Origin: Synechococcus sp. Nb3U1
Lineage (GTDB): Bacteria; Cyanobacteriota; Cyanobacteriia; Thermostichales; Thermostichaceae
DNA length: 64,000 bases
Direction: 5' to 3'
Assembly: GCF_021533835.1 (NCBI RefSeq)
Contig: NZ_JAKFYQ010000002.1
Coordinates: 372,001-436,000 of the forward strand
Part shown: piece after piece, positions 8,295 to 16,796 of the stretch
How the letters are laid out: each line of letters begins with the position of its first letter
Position numbering within the stretch: position 1 is the stretch's first letter
Translations under genes and position numbers: made by a program
Notes under the pieces: generated by a model
What the model was told of the DNA's origin: nothing
Databases searched by the model: none
What the model saw: only the letters and a program-made list of their open reading frames with translations

Positions 8295-10295
8295 CTAAGA
8301 ATTCTCCAAGAGAAAAATGTGGGCGGGCATCGTCCAGGGATCCAATTTGATGTAGTTGCTGGATCCCTGCCACGAGTAGTGGCGACCATCCAACAGATCC
8401 GTCAGCTTAAAGGTTTGCCAATGCTCCAAGTCCAAAGCCGCCAGGTTTAGGTTGACCCAACCGGATTGAATGTGAAAGGGATCCAAATTGACGGCCACCA
8501 AAATGCGATTGGAACCATCAAAGGTGCGTTTGGAGTAGCAAATGAGGGCATCATTGTTGGTGGGGTGAAACACCAGGCTCCAGTCACTTTGTAGAGCTAG
8601 ATTTTGCCGGCGAATGTGGTTAACTGTGGTGATTAAGGGCCGCAAGTTATCCGGCGCATCCAGATCCCAGTGACGGATTTGGTATTTCTCGGAATCCAGG
8701 TATTCTTCGCTGCCTTGGCGAACCGGACGCCCTTCACACAGCTCAAAAGCCGGGCCGTAAATACCGTAGTTGGATCCCAGTGTGGCGGCCAAAATAAAGC
8801 GCAACATAAAGGCCGGGCGACCCCCCGTTTGCAGAAACTCGTGCAGAATATCGGGGGTATTGGGCCAGGGATTGGGACGGTAATACTCCCGCATCGGAGT
8901 TTGGGTCAGTTCGGTGAAATACTCCGTCAGGCCCCACTTGTCGTTGCGCCAAGTGAAGTAAGTATAAGACTGGGTAAAGCCTAACTTGGCCAAAGATTTC
9001 ATCAATTTTGGACGGGTAAAAGCCTCTGCTAAAAAGATTGCCTCGGGGTGTTTGGCTTTGATCTCACCAATGCACCATTCCCAGAAGCCAAAAGCCTTGG
9101 TATGAGGATTATCCACCCGAAAGATGGTCACCCCCTGGTCGATCCAGTATTGGATCACACTTTTCAACTCTTCCCAGAGGGTCTGCCAATTTTCGGTTTC
9201 AAAGTTAATGGGATAGATATCCTGATACTTTTTGGGCGGATTCTCCGCATACTGAATGGTGCCATCGGGGCGCTTTTTGAACCACTCGGGATGCTCTTTG
9301 ACATAGGGGTGATCCGGAGAGCATTGAAAGGCAATATCCAGGGCAATATCGATGTTGAAGGTTTTGGCTTGGGCCACCAACTCATGAAAGTCTGACAGGG
9401 ATCCCAGTTGGGGGTGAATGGCTTTGTGTCCCCCTTCCGGCCCGCCAATCGCCCAGGGGGATCCCGTATCGCCCGGTTCTGGAGTCATGGAGTTGTTTTT
9501 GCCCTTGCGGAAGGCCAACCCAATCGGGTGGATTGGCGGCAGATAGAGAATATCGAAGCCCATCTCCGCGATCAGGGGCAGGCGGGCGATCACATCTCGG
9601 AAGGTGCCGTGGGTGTGTTCGTCGGGGCCGCAGGAGCGGGGAAACAGCTCATACCAGGCGCTAAATTGGGCTTTCACCGGATCCACCCAGATCCGCCGTT
9701 CCGGATAGGTACTGGTAAAAGGGCGCTCACCGTACACCTGCATCAGATCTCCCAAGTTGTCGGATAGGGCCGTTTCGATGGCGGGATCCCTGTGGGCCGG
9801 ATCCGGGGCTGCTCCCCCTTGGCGGAGGCTTTGGGCATAGTTGCGCAGCTTGTCCTGGATATCGCCGCTGTGCAGTTGGGCGGCCCTCTCGATCAACTCC
9901 GCCCCGATCAGCAGCTCCACCGAGACATCCTGTCCGGCCTCAACCCGCTTGTGCAGATCCTGCTGCCAAGTTTTGAAGTGATCCACCCAGGCCCGAATCG
10001 TATAGTAGGCCTGCCCCAGTTGGTTCAGTTGAAATTGCCCCCGCCAGCGATCGTTGCCGACCGGTTCCATAAACAGCTCTTGCCAGATCTCTGAGCCCGC
10101 CTCCCGAAAACAAAGTACCGCCGACAGTTGGTCGTGGCCATCCCCGAAAATATCCGCTTCCACCACCACGTATTCGCCGACGGTGCGTTTAATGGCATAG
10201 CGTCCGCCGTCTATTTCCGGTGCAACCGACTCGATGATGGCGCGTTGCCGCCCTTCCGCTGGCCACATGGTCGCGTAAGCGTTGCTGAGCAACAT
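8295..10295 (-). CDS. glgE: Alpha-1,4-glucan:maltose-1-phosphate maltosyltransferase GlgE
   Basis: GlgE (GH13 subfamily 3) transfers maltosyl units from maltose-1-phosphate to the non-reducing ends of alpha-glucan. The N-terminal beta domain (residues about 1-190) is followed by the GH13 barrel with YELFPRS, ILYLPPIHPIG, the nucleophile Asp in TIFRVDNPH and the acid/base Glu in IFLAEAFTRP. I prefer ATG 10295 (666 residues) because AGAGG sits about six bases upstream; a GTG at 10325 would add ten residues. No treS, mak/pep2 or other trehalose-to-glycogen genes are nearby, so the donor source is not visible here. Family assignment is strong; the alternative is a general alpha-amylase-family protein. 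Confidence 0.88.
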   Translation of the reverse strand: MLLSNAYATMWPAEGRQRAIIESVAPEIDGGRYAIKRTVGEYVVVEADIFGDGHDQLSAVLCFREAGSEIWQELFMEPVGNDRWRGQFQLNQLGQAYYTIRAWVDHFKTWQQDLHKRVEAGQDVSVELLIGAELIERAAQLHSGDIQDKLRNYAQSLRQGGAAPDPAHRDPAIETALSDNLGDLMQVYGERPFTSTYPERRIWVDPVKAQFSAWYELFPRSCGPDEHTHGTFRDVIARLPLIAEMGFDILYLPPIHPIGLAFRKGKNNSMTPEPGDTGSPWAIGGPEGGHKAIHPQLGSLSDFHELVAQAKTFNIDIALDIAFQCSPDHPYVKEHPEWFKKRPDGTIQYAENPPKKYQDIYPINFETENWQTLWEELKSVIQYWIDQGVTIFRVDNPHTKAFGFWEWCIGEIKAKHPEAIFLAEAFTRPKLMKSLAKLGFTQSYTYFTWRNDKWGLTEYFTELTQTPMREYYRPNPWPNTPDILHEFLQTGGRPAFMLRFILAATLGSNYGIYGPAFELCEGRPVRQGSEEYLDSEKYQIRHWDLDAPDNLRPLITTVNHIRRQNLALQSDWSLVFHPTNNDALICYSKRTFDGSNRILVAVNLDPFHIQSGWVNLNLAALDLEHWQTFKLTDLLDGRHYSWQGSSNYIKLDPWTMPAHIFLLENS

Positions 10296-10487
10296 GGATC
10301 CCTCTACTGTCAAGTACATGTTCACGGACTGTCTGCCCTAGGGTTGCAGCCTCCTCCGTCGCCCCCATGATATCCAGGCGAAACCCCTCAGCCCCTTGGC
10401 CTAGGGATCGTGGCCGGTCGAGATGGGCTACTTTGTTACAGTTTTGGGCGAAAAGAATTAGGGACTAAACGAGGGTTGAAACGGGCT

Positions 10488-11840
10488 TTAGCCCGCAGTC
10501 ACCGAAACATCTTCTATGCGCAAAGCCGGAAAAGCAGTGCTGCCATTAAAAATGGTCACTTCTTGTGAAATTGCCGAGATATTCCGCAAACAGTCATAGA
10601 GGTTGCCGGCGATCGTGGTTTCCAAAATCGGACGTTTTTCCCCGCCTTTCACCAAAAACCCCCCTTTCACCACCCCAGAAAAATCGCCGGTGATCGGGTT
10701 GCTGCTGCCGGAGAGGCGCGTGACGATGATGCCCCGCTCCACAGCATACAGCTCAGATAAGGGGGTTTTGCCCGCAGCCACACTCAAACAGGCCGGCCCT
10801 ACCCCTGGTAAGCTCCCTGCCCCTCCCGTGGCATGACCATTGGAGGGGATCCCAGCGGCGCGAGATTCGTAGCTGTTGTAGAGGAAGTTACAGAGGATGC
10901 CCTCATTCACCAGGGGGGTAATTTGGCGCGGGATACCTTCCCGGTCAAACGGCTCGATCCGGTAACCGGGTAGCCCCAAGCCCTCCGAGACCACTGTCAG
11001 CAACGGGCTGGCGATCAGGGATCCCATTTTTTGGGCCAGGGGGCTTTTGCCTTTGCGCACCGCATCTGCCCCCAACACTGCGATCAAATCCCCCAGCAGC
11101 TCATCCACCGAATCGGGCGGGAGCAAAATGGTGCCGCGAAAACTCTCCCCCTGAGTGGCCCCCAGCGCCCCGATACACTTGTTGACAAACCGATCGAAGG
11201 CCCGCTCCAGAGCCGGGATCAGATCCGCCCGTGTCTGCACGCTGTCGCCATCGTAGGCAAAGCTTCCCACCTCCTCCCCATCAATGGCCATACCAAACAG
11301 GGATCCCCCCCCTTCGACGCTGTGGTAGTTGGCGCGGATCCCGGTGGAGGAGGCAATGGCCAGAGTATCTTCTTCAACGCTGATAGAGCCACTGTCGATG
11401 TTGATGCGGCTATCTTGGGCGCGGACTCGCTCTAGGAGTTCGGATCCCAGTTGAGTAAGGGTGGCAGCATCCAGATCCAGCAAACCGGCATCAAGCGGAA
11501 AAGGAACCGATGGCAGAGGCTGGGGATCCGGCAACCCATTCAGGGGATCCGCCGGGGAGGCTTTGGCCAGAGCCACCGCTTCTGCGGCGATATCCGCCAA
11601 TTCCTCCGGGCGATTGGAGGTGGCAAAGCCCAGCCTACCTCCGCAAAAAACCCGCACACCGAATAGGGTTTCGCTGCTGGTACGGGCTAGGTTCAGGTCA
11701 TTTTTCTCGAAGGTGACTTCTGTTTCCCGGCCTGAGTTGGCAAACACTTCCGCTTGGTCGGCCCCAGCAGCCAAGGCCTTTTGTACACCCTGCTCACAGA
11801 GATCCAGCAGGTTTTCGGGGGAGACGAGAGCACTGGCCAT
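10488..11840 (-). CDS. pmbA: TldE/PmbA-family metalloprotease subunit
   Basis: TldD and TldE (PmbA) form a heterodimeric zinc protease that processes peptides such as microcins, CcdA and modified ribosomal peptides. The sequence has the PmbA-type pattern: KALAAGADQAEVFANSG at the N-terminus, the loop IASSTGIRANYHS, LPGYRIEPFDREGIP and the C-terminal RLSGSSNPITGDFSG and LRNISAIS segments. I start at ATG 11840 (450 residues) because the open frame beyond it shows no family resemblance. Only one member is in this window; its TldD partner must be elsewhere. Confidence 0.87.
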   Translation of the reverse strand: MASALVSPENLLDLCEQGVQKALAAGADQAEVFANSGRETEVTFEKNDLNLARTSSETLFGVRVFCGGRLGFATSNRPEELADIAAEAVALAKASPADPLNGLPDPQPLPSVPFPLDAGLLDLDAATLTQLGSELLERVRAQDSRINIDSGSISVEEDTLAIASSTGIRANYHSVEGGGSLFGMAIDGEEVGSFAYDGDSVQTRADLIPALERAFDRFVNKCIGALGATQGESFRGTILLPPDSVDELLGDLIAVLGADAVRKGKSPLAQKMGSLIASPLLTVVSEGLGLPGYRIEPFDREGIPRQITPLVNEGILCNFLYNSYESRAAGIPSNGHATGGAGSLPGVGPACLSVAAGKTPLSELYAVERGIIVTRLSGSSNPITGDFSGVVKGGFLVKGGEKRPILETTIAGNLYDCLRNISAISQEVTIFNGSTAFPALRIEDVSVTAG

Positions 11841-11960
11841 AGGAGCACCGCATCCAGAAGAGCATCTCCTATTATCGGCTATGCCTTCGCTGAAGCCGGG
11901 ATCCTCACAGTTGGACATGTATGAGCTATGCCACTATTCTCTTAGCTTTAAAAAAGCGCT

Positions 11961-12067
11961 TACAGCCTTTTCTGACTTCATGAACGACACAAGGTCAAGA
12001 AGAAATTCTTGTCGGACAAAGGGTGGGCCTGTATCGGCTGTAGGATGTATCGCTGGAAAAGGCTGTA
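11961..12067. repeat. MITE-like element 1 (107 bp)
   Basis: The element begins TACAGCCTTTTC and ends GAAAAGGCTGTA, perfect 12-base terminal inverted repeats that include a TA at each outer edge, as expected for IS630/Tc1-mariner type insertions. It has no coding capacity. It sits directly after the M14 carboxypeptidase stop codon and pairs with element 2 at 13823. Confidence 0.75.
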
Positions 12068-12074
12068 CCTAGAT

Positions 12075-13778
12075 TCAGTCCCCCAACACCAACTGAGTAC
12101 GCACCGTTCCAGCTCGCTCCGCTCGGGCAACAATTTCTAGGCAACTGCCCTCAGGCGCTTGGATCACCCATTCCACCTTGCGGCGATAGTCAATGCCCGT
12201 ACTAGCAGACATAATCTCCCCGTAGGCTTTGTTGGAGCGGCCCTCCAGATGCCCGATCTCCTGTTGCTGGGATCCCATCACTAATCTGGATCCCTCGGGC
12301 AACTCAAGACTGACTTGAATCGGGCGAACGGCTTTGCGTTCCAGCGCTTTTTGGCTGGTATAGGTGGGCAAGAATCCTTGATTTTCGCATTGCACCACCA
12401 CCCGAAATAAAGACTGGGATGCGTCGGCAGTTTTTCCGAGGGGGTGAACTTCGCTGCGAGCTAGTGCTAACCGCGGCGACATGAGCGCATGGGCAATGGC
12501 AAAACGACAGTGCTTATCACATAGCTCCGGCAACAATTCTGGGGGCACATTTTGCCAAACCGCTTTGTAATCCCAACCGCCAATTTCCACCAAGCCCAAC
12601 TGTGGGTGTTCAAACGGCTGCCAATCGATGAAGCCTCGTCCCCCCAAAACCTGATCATTCCACTTCAACATCTTCAAATCATCTGCTTCCGGGTGCCAGC
12701 GAAACCACTGGATGAAATCTTTCTTCTCCACCCCCGCTTCGGTGGGCAGATCCCACAGTTCTGTGGTGAAGCCATACCAACCAAAGGCATCGTAGGCATA
12801 GCTATTGAAGTTACCGTGGCTAACTTTTTTCGGATGATAGCGGAAGTGATGGTAACCGGAAATGGTGGGGTAGCCGGTGATCTCGGTGGCTTTTTCGCCA
12901 ATCAGCTTGTGAATATCCAGATCTTCGGGCGGGTAATGCTCATCTGGATGGGTGGCGTAGGCGCGAATGTGAACGGCAGAAGAAGTGTGATAGGTAACAA
13001 AGCCGTTGATATTGCGGTGGGTACGTAGAAATTCCCCGATGGCCCGGGTTTCCGGCTCGGAATAGGGAAAGTCCCCCGCTCCCACCTGCTCATTTTCCGG
13101 GGCCCATTCGTGCGGGTAATTGCGGTTGAAATCCAACCCTTCAAGGGTCGGAGCCATCGGTAGATCGTAGCCATCAAACTCCCGAATCAGCCCTTCGGTC
13201 ATCAAATGGTAGTAGGTGCCGCCGAATTCCTCCGGATCCCGCCGTACCAAAATCCTGGGATCCAACGACGAAACCTTCCAGGCCCCGCAGGGATCCACTT
13301 TGCGCATTTGCAAAATCTTGCCATCCCCATTCACATCCTCCGGGTAAAGACCGGGTTGCGGATCCGGCTGTGGATAGGCACGGGTGCCCGAACGCAACCG
13401 ATAGGGGGTAGTTAGATATTTTTCCGAGCCATCGACGGCGATACGAGGCAGCACATAGATGGTATAGCCATCCAAGAGGCGGGTTGCCCGTTCATCTTGA
13501 CCGTAGTGGGTGAGTAGATAGTAGATGTCGTAAAGGGCAACCGCGGATCCCGTCACTTCTCCGGCATGAGTGTTGGCATCGAGCCAATAGGCGGGTTTTT
13601 CCAGGGCTGATCCCGTATTCTGTTGGGTCAGGGTAGCCAAAACGATATCCCGCCCCTCGTAGCTCCGCCCGATCACCTCCCATTGCATCAAATCGGGATA
13701 GGCTGCCACCATTTGCTGAAGAAAGTCAAGGATCTCAGCATGGGTGAAAAAATGGCTGAAGTCAAAAGGGGCAACAGA
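12075..13778 (-). CDS. M14-family zinc carboxypeptidase
   Basis: This 567-residue protein has an N-terminal M14 peptidase domain. The zinc ligands are visible in DANTHAGEVTGS (His72 and Glu75, the HxxE motif) and in GFVTYHTSSAVHIR (third histidine); YGFTTELWDLP carries the catalytic glutamate. Tyr- and Arg-containing substrate-site strings NRNYPHEWAPENEQ also fit. The last 200 residues form a beta-rich C-terminal domain seen in large bacterial M14 enzymes. No signal peptide is evident. I chose ATG 13778 because homologous sequence begins there; the frame opens at 13820. The gene is bracketed by two related MITE-like elements, one just beyond each end, which suggests it moved or was duplicated with them. 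Confidence 0.85.
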   Translation of the reverse strand, partial: SVAPFDFSHFFTHAEILDFLQQMVAAYPDLMQWEVIGRSYEGRDIVLATLTQQNTGSALEKPAYWLDANTHAGEVTGSAVALYDIYYLLTHYGQDERATRLLDGYTIYVLPRIAVDGSEKYLTTPYRLRSGTRAYPQPDPQPGLYPEDVNGDGKILQMRKVDPCGAWKVSSLDPRILVRRDPEEFGGTYYHLMTEGLIREFDGYDLPMAPTLEGLDFNRNYPHEWAPENEQVGAGDFPYSEPETRAIGEFLRTHRNINGFVTYHTSSAVHIRAYATHPDEHYPPEDLDIHKLIGEKATEITGYPTISGYHHFRYHPKKVSHGNFNSYAYDAFGWYGFTTELWDLPTEAGVEKKDFIQWFRWHPEADDLKMLKWNDQVLGGRGFIDWQPFEHPQLGLVEIGGWDYKAVWQNVPPELLPELCDKHCRFAIAHALMSPRLALARSEVHPLGKTADASQSLFRVVVQCENQGFLPTYTSQKALERKAVRPIQVSLELPEGSRLVMGSQQQEIGHLEGRSNKAYGEIMSASTGIDYRRKVEWVIQAPEGSCLEIVARAERAGTVRTQLVLGD

Positions 13779-13822
13779 CATGCGAGGGATCCCGTATCCA
13801 CAAGGGACATTCTGCACCACTT

Positions 13823-13928
13823 TACAGCCTTTTCCAGCGTTATCTGATACAGCAGATTAGGTCAATCCCTTGCTCCATAGGGTTTTTTGCCTAGCTCAAG
13901 GGCCTGTGTAAAGTCGGAAAAGGCTGTA
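13823..13928. repeat. MITE-like element 2 (106 bp), inverted relative to element 1
   Basis: It has the same 12-base ends TACAGCCTTTTC and GAAAAGGCTGTA. Its reverse complement matches element 1 next to both ends (CYGACTT after the left end, CGCTGGAAAAGG at the right end), so the two are homologous and lie in opposite orientation 1.86 kb apart, around the M14 gene. Confidence 0.75.
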
Positions 13929-13985
13929 TCGCCAGACTCCCAACCAACTGAGTAGGCAGAAGCACATTCCAGAGTTCTGTCCCCC
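13929..13985 (-). pseudogene. Remnant of an M14 gene 3' end
   Basis: Immediately beyond element 2 the minus strand contains CTGGAATGTGC, a short gap and TACTCAGTTGGT. These match the last codons of the intact M14 gene (CTGGAACGGTGC, TACTCAGTTGGT at about 12080-12112) with small indels. The fragment suggests that a second M14 copy once ended here. It is too short for certainty. Confidence 0.4.
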
Positions 13986-14012
13986 CTTGAAGTAGATGTT
14001 GATGCGAAGTCC

Positions 14013-14468
14013 TCAAGGGGTCGGGCTGGGGAACCCATTGGGAGAAGGGCTGGGGAAGGGACTGGGGCTGGGGGATCCTGTCGGAGAGGGGCTGGGACTG
14101 GGCGTTGGCAGAGGCGTGGCCACAATGCGGATCACCCGTTCTCCGGCAGAATGAGGAAACTGAGTCGGGTTCACCAACAGCAGGGATCCAAACCCAGAAA
14201 TTTGGTTATCTTCCTGGCGGGTACCCCCCGGATCAATGCGGATGCGATCCCCAATTTGGAAACCGACAATGCTGGAAGTGGGCAGACGATTGACTCCAGC
14301 GGGGATGGACTGATTAATAAACGTTTCGCCAGGGGAAGAAGGAGGAACCGTGACGGAGCGGCTGCTACTACCACACCCCACCGTAATCGCAGGTAGCAAC
14401 ATCAGAAGTGCTCCCAGCACAAAGCTCACTGTCCAGGTCAACCAAGACCGACGATGTTGACGATTCAT
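14013..14468 (-). CDS. Putative lipoprotein with Pro/Ser-rich tail
   Basis: The 151-residue product starts with MNRQHRRSW, a hydrophobic helix and the lipobox ITVGC with Cys32, so it is probably exported and lipid-anchored. The middle (residues about 35-115) contains VGFQIGDRIRIDPGG, a small beta-type domain of the hedgehog/intein-like or SH3-like look seen in other exported proteins (function not known). The last 40 residues repeat the pattern SPSPSP with Thr, Gly and Phe, a flexible wall-type linker. I chose ATG 14468 because the lipobox signal starts there; the open frame begins 24 bases earlier. Nothing in the neighbourhood indicates a role. Confidence 0.65.
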   Translation of the reverse strand: MNRQHRRSWLTWTVSFVLGALLMLLPAITVGCGSSSRSVTVPPSSPGETFINQSIPAGVNRLPTSSIVGFQIGDRIRIDPGGTRQEDNQISGFGSLLLVNPTQFPHSAGERVIRIVATPLPTPSPSPSPTGSPSPSPFPSPSPNGFPSPTP

Positions 14469-14492
14469 AACCACCCCACCAAAACAACACAC

Positions 14493-14758
14493 GCGAAATC
14501 AAATACAAAAAGCACCTCGAGGAGAGGAGCCCAAGGCCCTACCTACCTATTTTGTTCAGACTAACTGCCATCTCCTTCCTGGACAATGCCCAGAAGCCTG
14601 CCGAGGGTTGAGTGAGATGGTACTCGTTTTCTCGGGTGCAGGCTGTTAAGGTTGCGGGGATCCCTAATTTTCCCCCTCAGTTAGAGGATTTGCACAGAGG
14701 ATCCCCAACCAAAGACAATCTGATGGGATCCCTGAGTATGGATGGGATGAAGGGGGGG
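14493..14758. other. Spacer without a recognised gene
   Basis: It separates the convergent-in-order minus-strand lipoprotein and amine oxidase genes. Short open frames here have no credible composition. Several GGATCC palindromes (at about 14659, 14699 and 14727) lie in it. Confidence 0.4.
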
Positions 14759-16168
14759 TCAACTAGACCCCATAATCTCCTGAGCAGCCCGGAGTCCGGA
14801 CAGGTAAGCCCCGTGAGCCGTACCAAAGGCGTGACGTTCTGTTGCCTCTCCAGCAAAAAAGACCTTTCCACTGAGATTTTCGGCTAAGTGCTCCCGCATT
14901 TGGGGTGTGCTACCCACAGCATTAAATGAATAAGAGCCGCGAGCAAAAGGATCCGCAAGCCAACGGGTAATTTGATATCCCACAGGATCCATGACATCCT
15001 CCCCGAAAAGGCGAGTCAAGCTTTGTAGGGCGCTATCTACAATCTCTCTATCGGTTTGAGATTCCAGGGCGCGACCATAAGCGGCAGCATTAAACCCCAG
15101 CAGGATCGGCAACCCCAAAGATGGCACCAAACTGACCCAACTTGTCCAGGCTCCCCGTTGTGGCGACACTTGTTCTATCCAATCCACGCTTTCAGGCCAA
15201 AACACCTTTGGAAACCGCAGGTAACATTTGTTCAACACCCCCATCCCCAATCCTTGAATGGCTCTCCGCTTAGATTCGGGTAATTCAGGTTCAAAGGTTA
15301 CTGAATGGGCCTTAAGCACACCTAGGGGCAAAGTCACAATCAACTTGTCGGCTTGGTAGCTGGTTTGAGGGGTACTTACCACCACCTCGGAGCCAGCCCA
15401 ACGAATGGCTTTAGCCTCCTCCCCCAACCGGATGGTCAAGCCTGCCGCTAAGTGCTCCACAATCGTTCGATATCCCTGCACAAACAGGGCATCATTCCCA
15501 TCGTAAGCTTCGGCATCGTCATACCAATGGGTGGAAAGCTCCTCGGCGCTACCTGCATATTGGTGTTCAATCGTACTGGTGAGGACGAAGTTTAACCACT
15601 GTTGCTCTTGGGAAGATAGGGCTGAGCCATTGAGGGCGGCTAGCACCGTCGCATGGACGGACTGATCGGGATCCCGACTTTGACCTCGACGCAGCGCATT
15701 CTCCACTTGCTCGATCCAATCTTCAAGCTCGGATTCTTCCGCTTCATCCAATGCATTGCCCGCTGGGCCATAGACCCAAGCATTTTCATAATCGGTGGTC
15801 ACCAAGTCTGCCGAGATAGACTGCGCCAGGGTTGTCAAGGGATTGCCGTCCATGCCATGAATCCAGGACGCACCCATATCCACCGGAGCATCTGCCCAGG
15901 TTTGACTGGTCCAAGTGCGGCCACCGAGACGATCCCTCGCTTCTAGCACCTGTACGCCGTATCCCGCTTGGGTCAGGCTTTTCGCGGCAGCTAACCCAGC
16001 TAGCCCAGCTCCAATGATCAAAACCGTCGGCTTTTGGGTGGCATGACTGTTCCGAGTGCCCAGGTTGGATCCCAGGCTCAAAAGGGATCCCGCCAGCACC
16101 ATCTGACTGAGCTTAAGAAGCTTACGACGCTTGATCGTCTTCCCCACAACCCAAGAGGGCATTGTCAT
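14759..16168 (-). CDS. FAD-dependent amine oxidase, Tat-exported
   Basis: The 469-residue protein is a flavin monoamine oxidase-type enzyme that would oxidise amines (polyamines, aromatic amines or amino acids) with release of hydrogen peroxide. The N-terminus KRRKLLKLSQMVLAGSLL resembles a twin-arginine signal, so folded export is likely. The dinucleotide site IIGAGLAGLAAAKSL lies near residue 50, GGRTWTS follows, and the C-terminal FAD segment GKVFFAGEATERHAFGTAHG is intact. Substrate is not determinable from sequence. It is a monocistronic minus-strand gene. Confidence 0.85.
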   Translation of the reverse strand: MTMPSWVVGKTIKRRKLLKLSQMVLAGSLLSLGSNLGTRNSHATQKPTVLIIGAGLAGLAAAKSLTQAGYGVQVLEARDRLGGRTWTSQTWADAPVDMGASWIHGMDGNPLTTLAQSISADLVTTDYENAWVYGPAGNALDEAEESELEDWIEQVENALRRGQSRDPDQSVHATVLAALNGSALSSQEQQWLNFVLTSTIEHQYAGSAEELSTHWYDDAEAYDGNDALFVQGYRTIVEHLAAGLTIRLGEEAKAIRWAGSEVVVSTPQTSYQADKLIVTLPLGVLKAHSVTFEPELPESKRRAIQGLGMGVLNKCYLRFPKVFWPESVDWIEQVSPQRGAWTSWVSLVPSLGLPILLGFNAAAYGRALESQTDREIVDSALQSLTRLFGEDVMDPVGYQITRWLADPFARGSYSFNAVGSTPQMREHLAENLSGKVFFAGEATERHAFGTAHGAYLSGLRAAQEIMGSS

Positions 16169-16190
16169 GCAGCAGCCCTAATCCATCAGC

Positions 16191-16208
16191 TCATTCTAGT
16201 CATTCTAG
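16191..16208. repeat. Exact 9-bp tandem duplication
   Basis: TCATTCTAG occurs twice in a row in the spacer between the divergent amine oxidase and DUF4342 genes. Confidence 0.8.
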
Positions 16209-16368
16209 TCAGAAGACTCAAAAGAATTGGAGTGCAACAGGGATACCCCACCCCACGGCTGCCTTCAATCTGTTGAGATCAACTGCTTGACCTAATCGCT
16301 GCAGGGACAAACCCTCTAGGATAGATATAGTGAATACCGCTGACCCGACGTGAAGGAGGATCTTCAGC

Positions 16369-16704
16369 ATGAACCCAAACGAAACTCCGGATCCCAACAT
16401 CTCCAGCGAGGATAAAGAGACTTTCCCAGCCCCAATCGAGTACGACGTGGAGGAGTTTAAGATCAGCGGAGATGATTTGCTAGCCAAAATTCGAGAGCTA
16501 ATCGAAGAAGCCAACGTTCGCCGCATTCTCATCAAAAATGCCGAAGGGCACACCCTGATCGAAATTCCCCTAGGGGTTGGTGTGGCGGCGGGTGTTTTGG
16601 GGGCAACTTTGTTCCCTGTTTTGGCGGCTGTCGGGGCGATCGGGGCTCTGGTTGCCAAATTAACAATTGTGGTGGAGCGCACCATTCGAGATGAGGATCC
16701 CTAG
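16369..16704 (+). CDS. DUF4342 domain protein
   Basis: The 111-residue protein has an acidic, Pro-rich first third, then the DUF4342 core: DLLAKIRELIEEANVRRILI, a three-helix UBA-like segment, followed by IEIPLGVGVAAGVLGATLFP and a second hydrophobic stretch ending in KLTIVVER. The family is widespread in Firmicutes and cyanobacteria and is thought to associate with membranes; its function is unknown. A ribosome site GGAGG precedes the ATG by about 8 bases. It is followed by cobS after 92 bases. Confidence 0.8.
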   Translation: MNPNETPDPNISSEDKETFPAPIEYDVEEFKISGDDLLAKIRELIEEANVRRILIKNAEGHTLIEIPLGVGVAAGVLGATLFPVLAAVGAIGALVAKLTIVVERTIRDEDP

Positions 16705-16796
16705 AGGGGCTGGGGAGGCAAAAGCTTGTCTGTCTGGCCAAGGGATCCGGTTAAAACGGGCCGAATCCATTCCGAACCCAAGAAAGGATTGAGCGA

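Noticed and set aside
16700-16796. Cobalamin riboswitch before cobS
   Set aside because: The spacer is only 92 bases and lacks a B12-box-like sequence.
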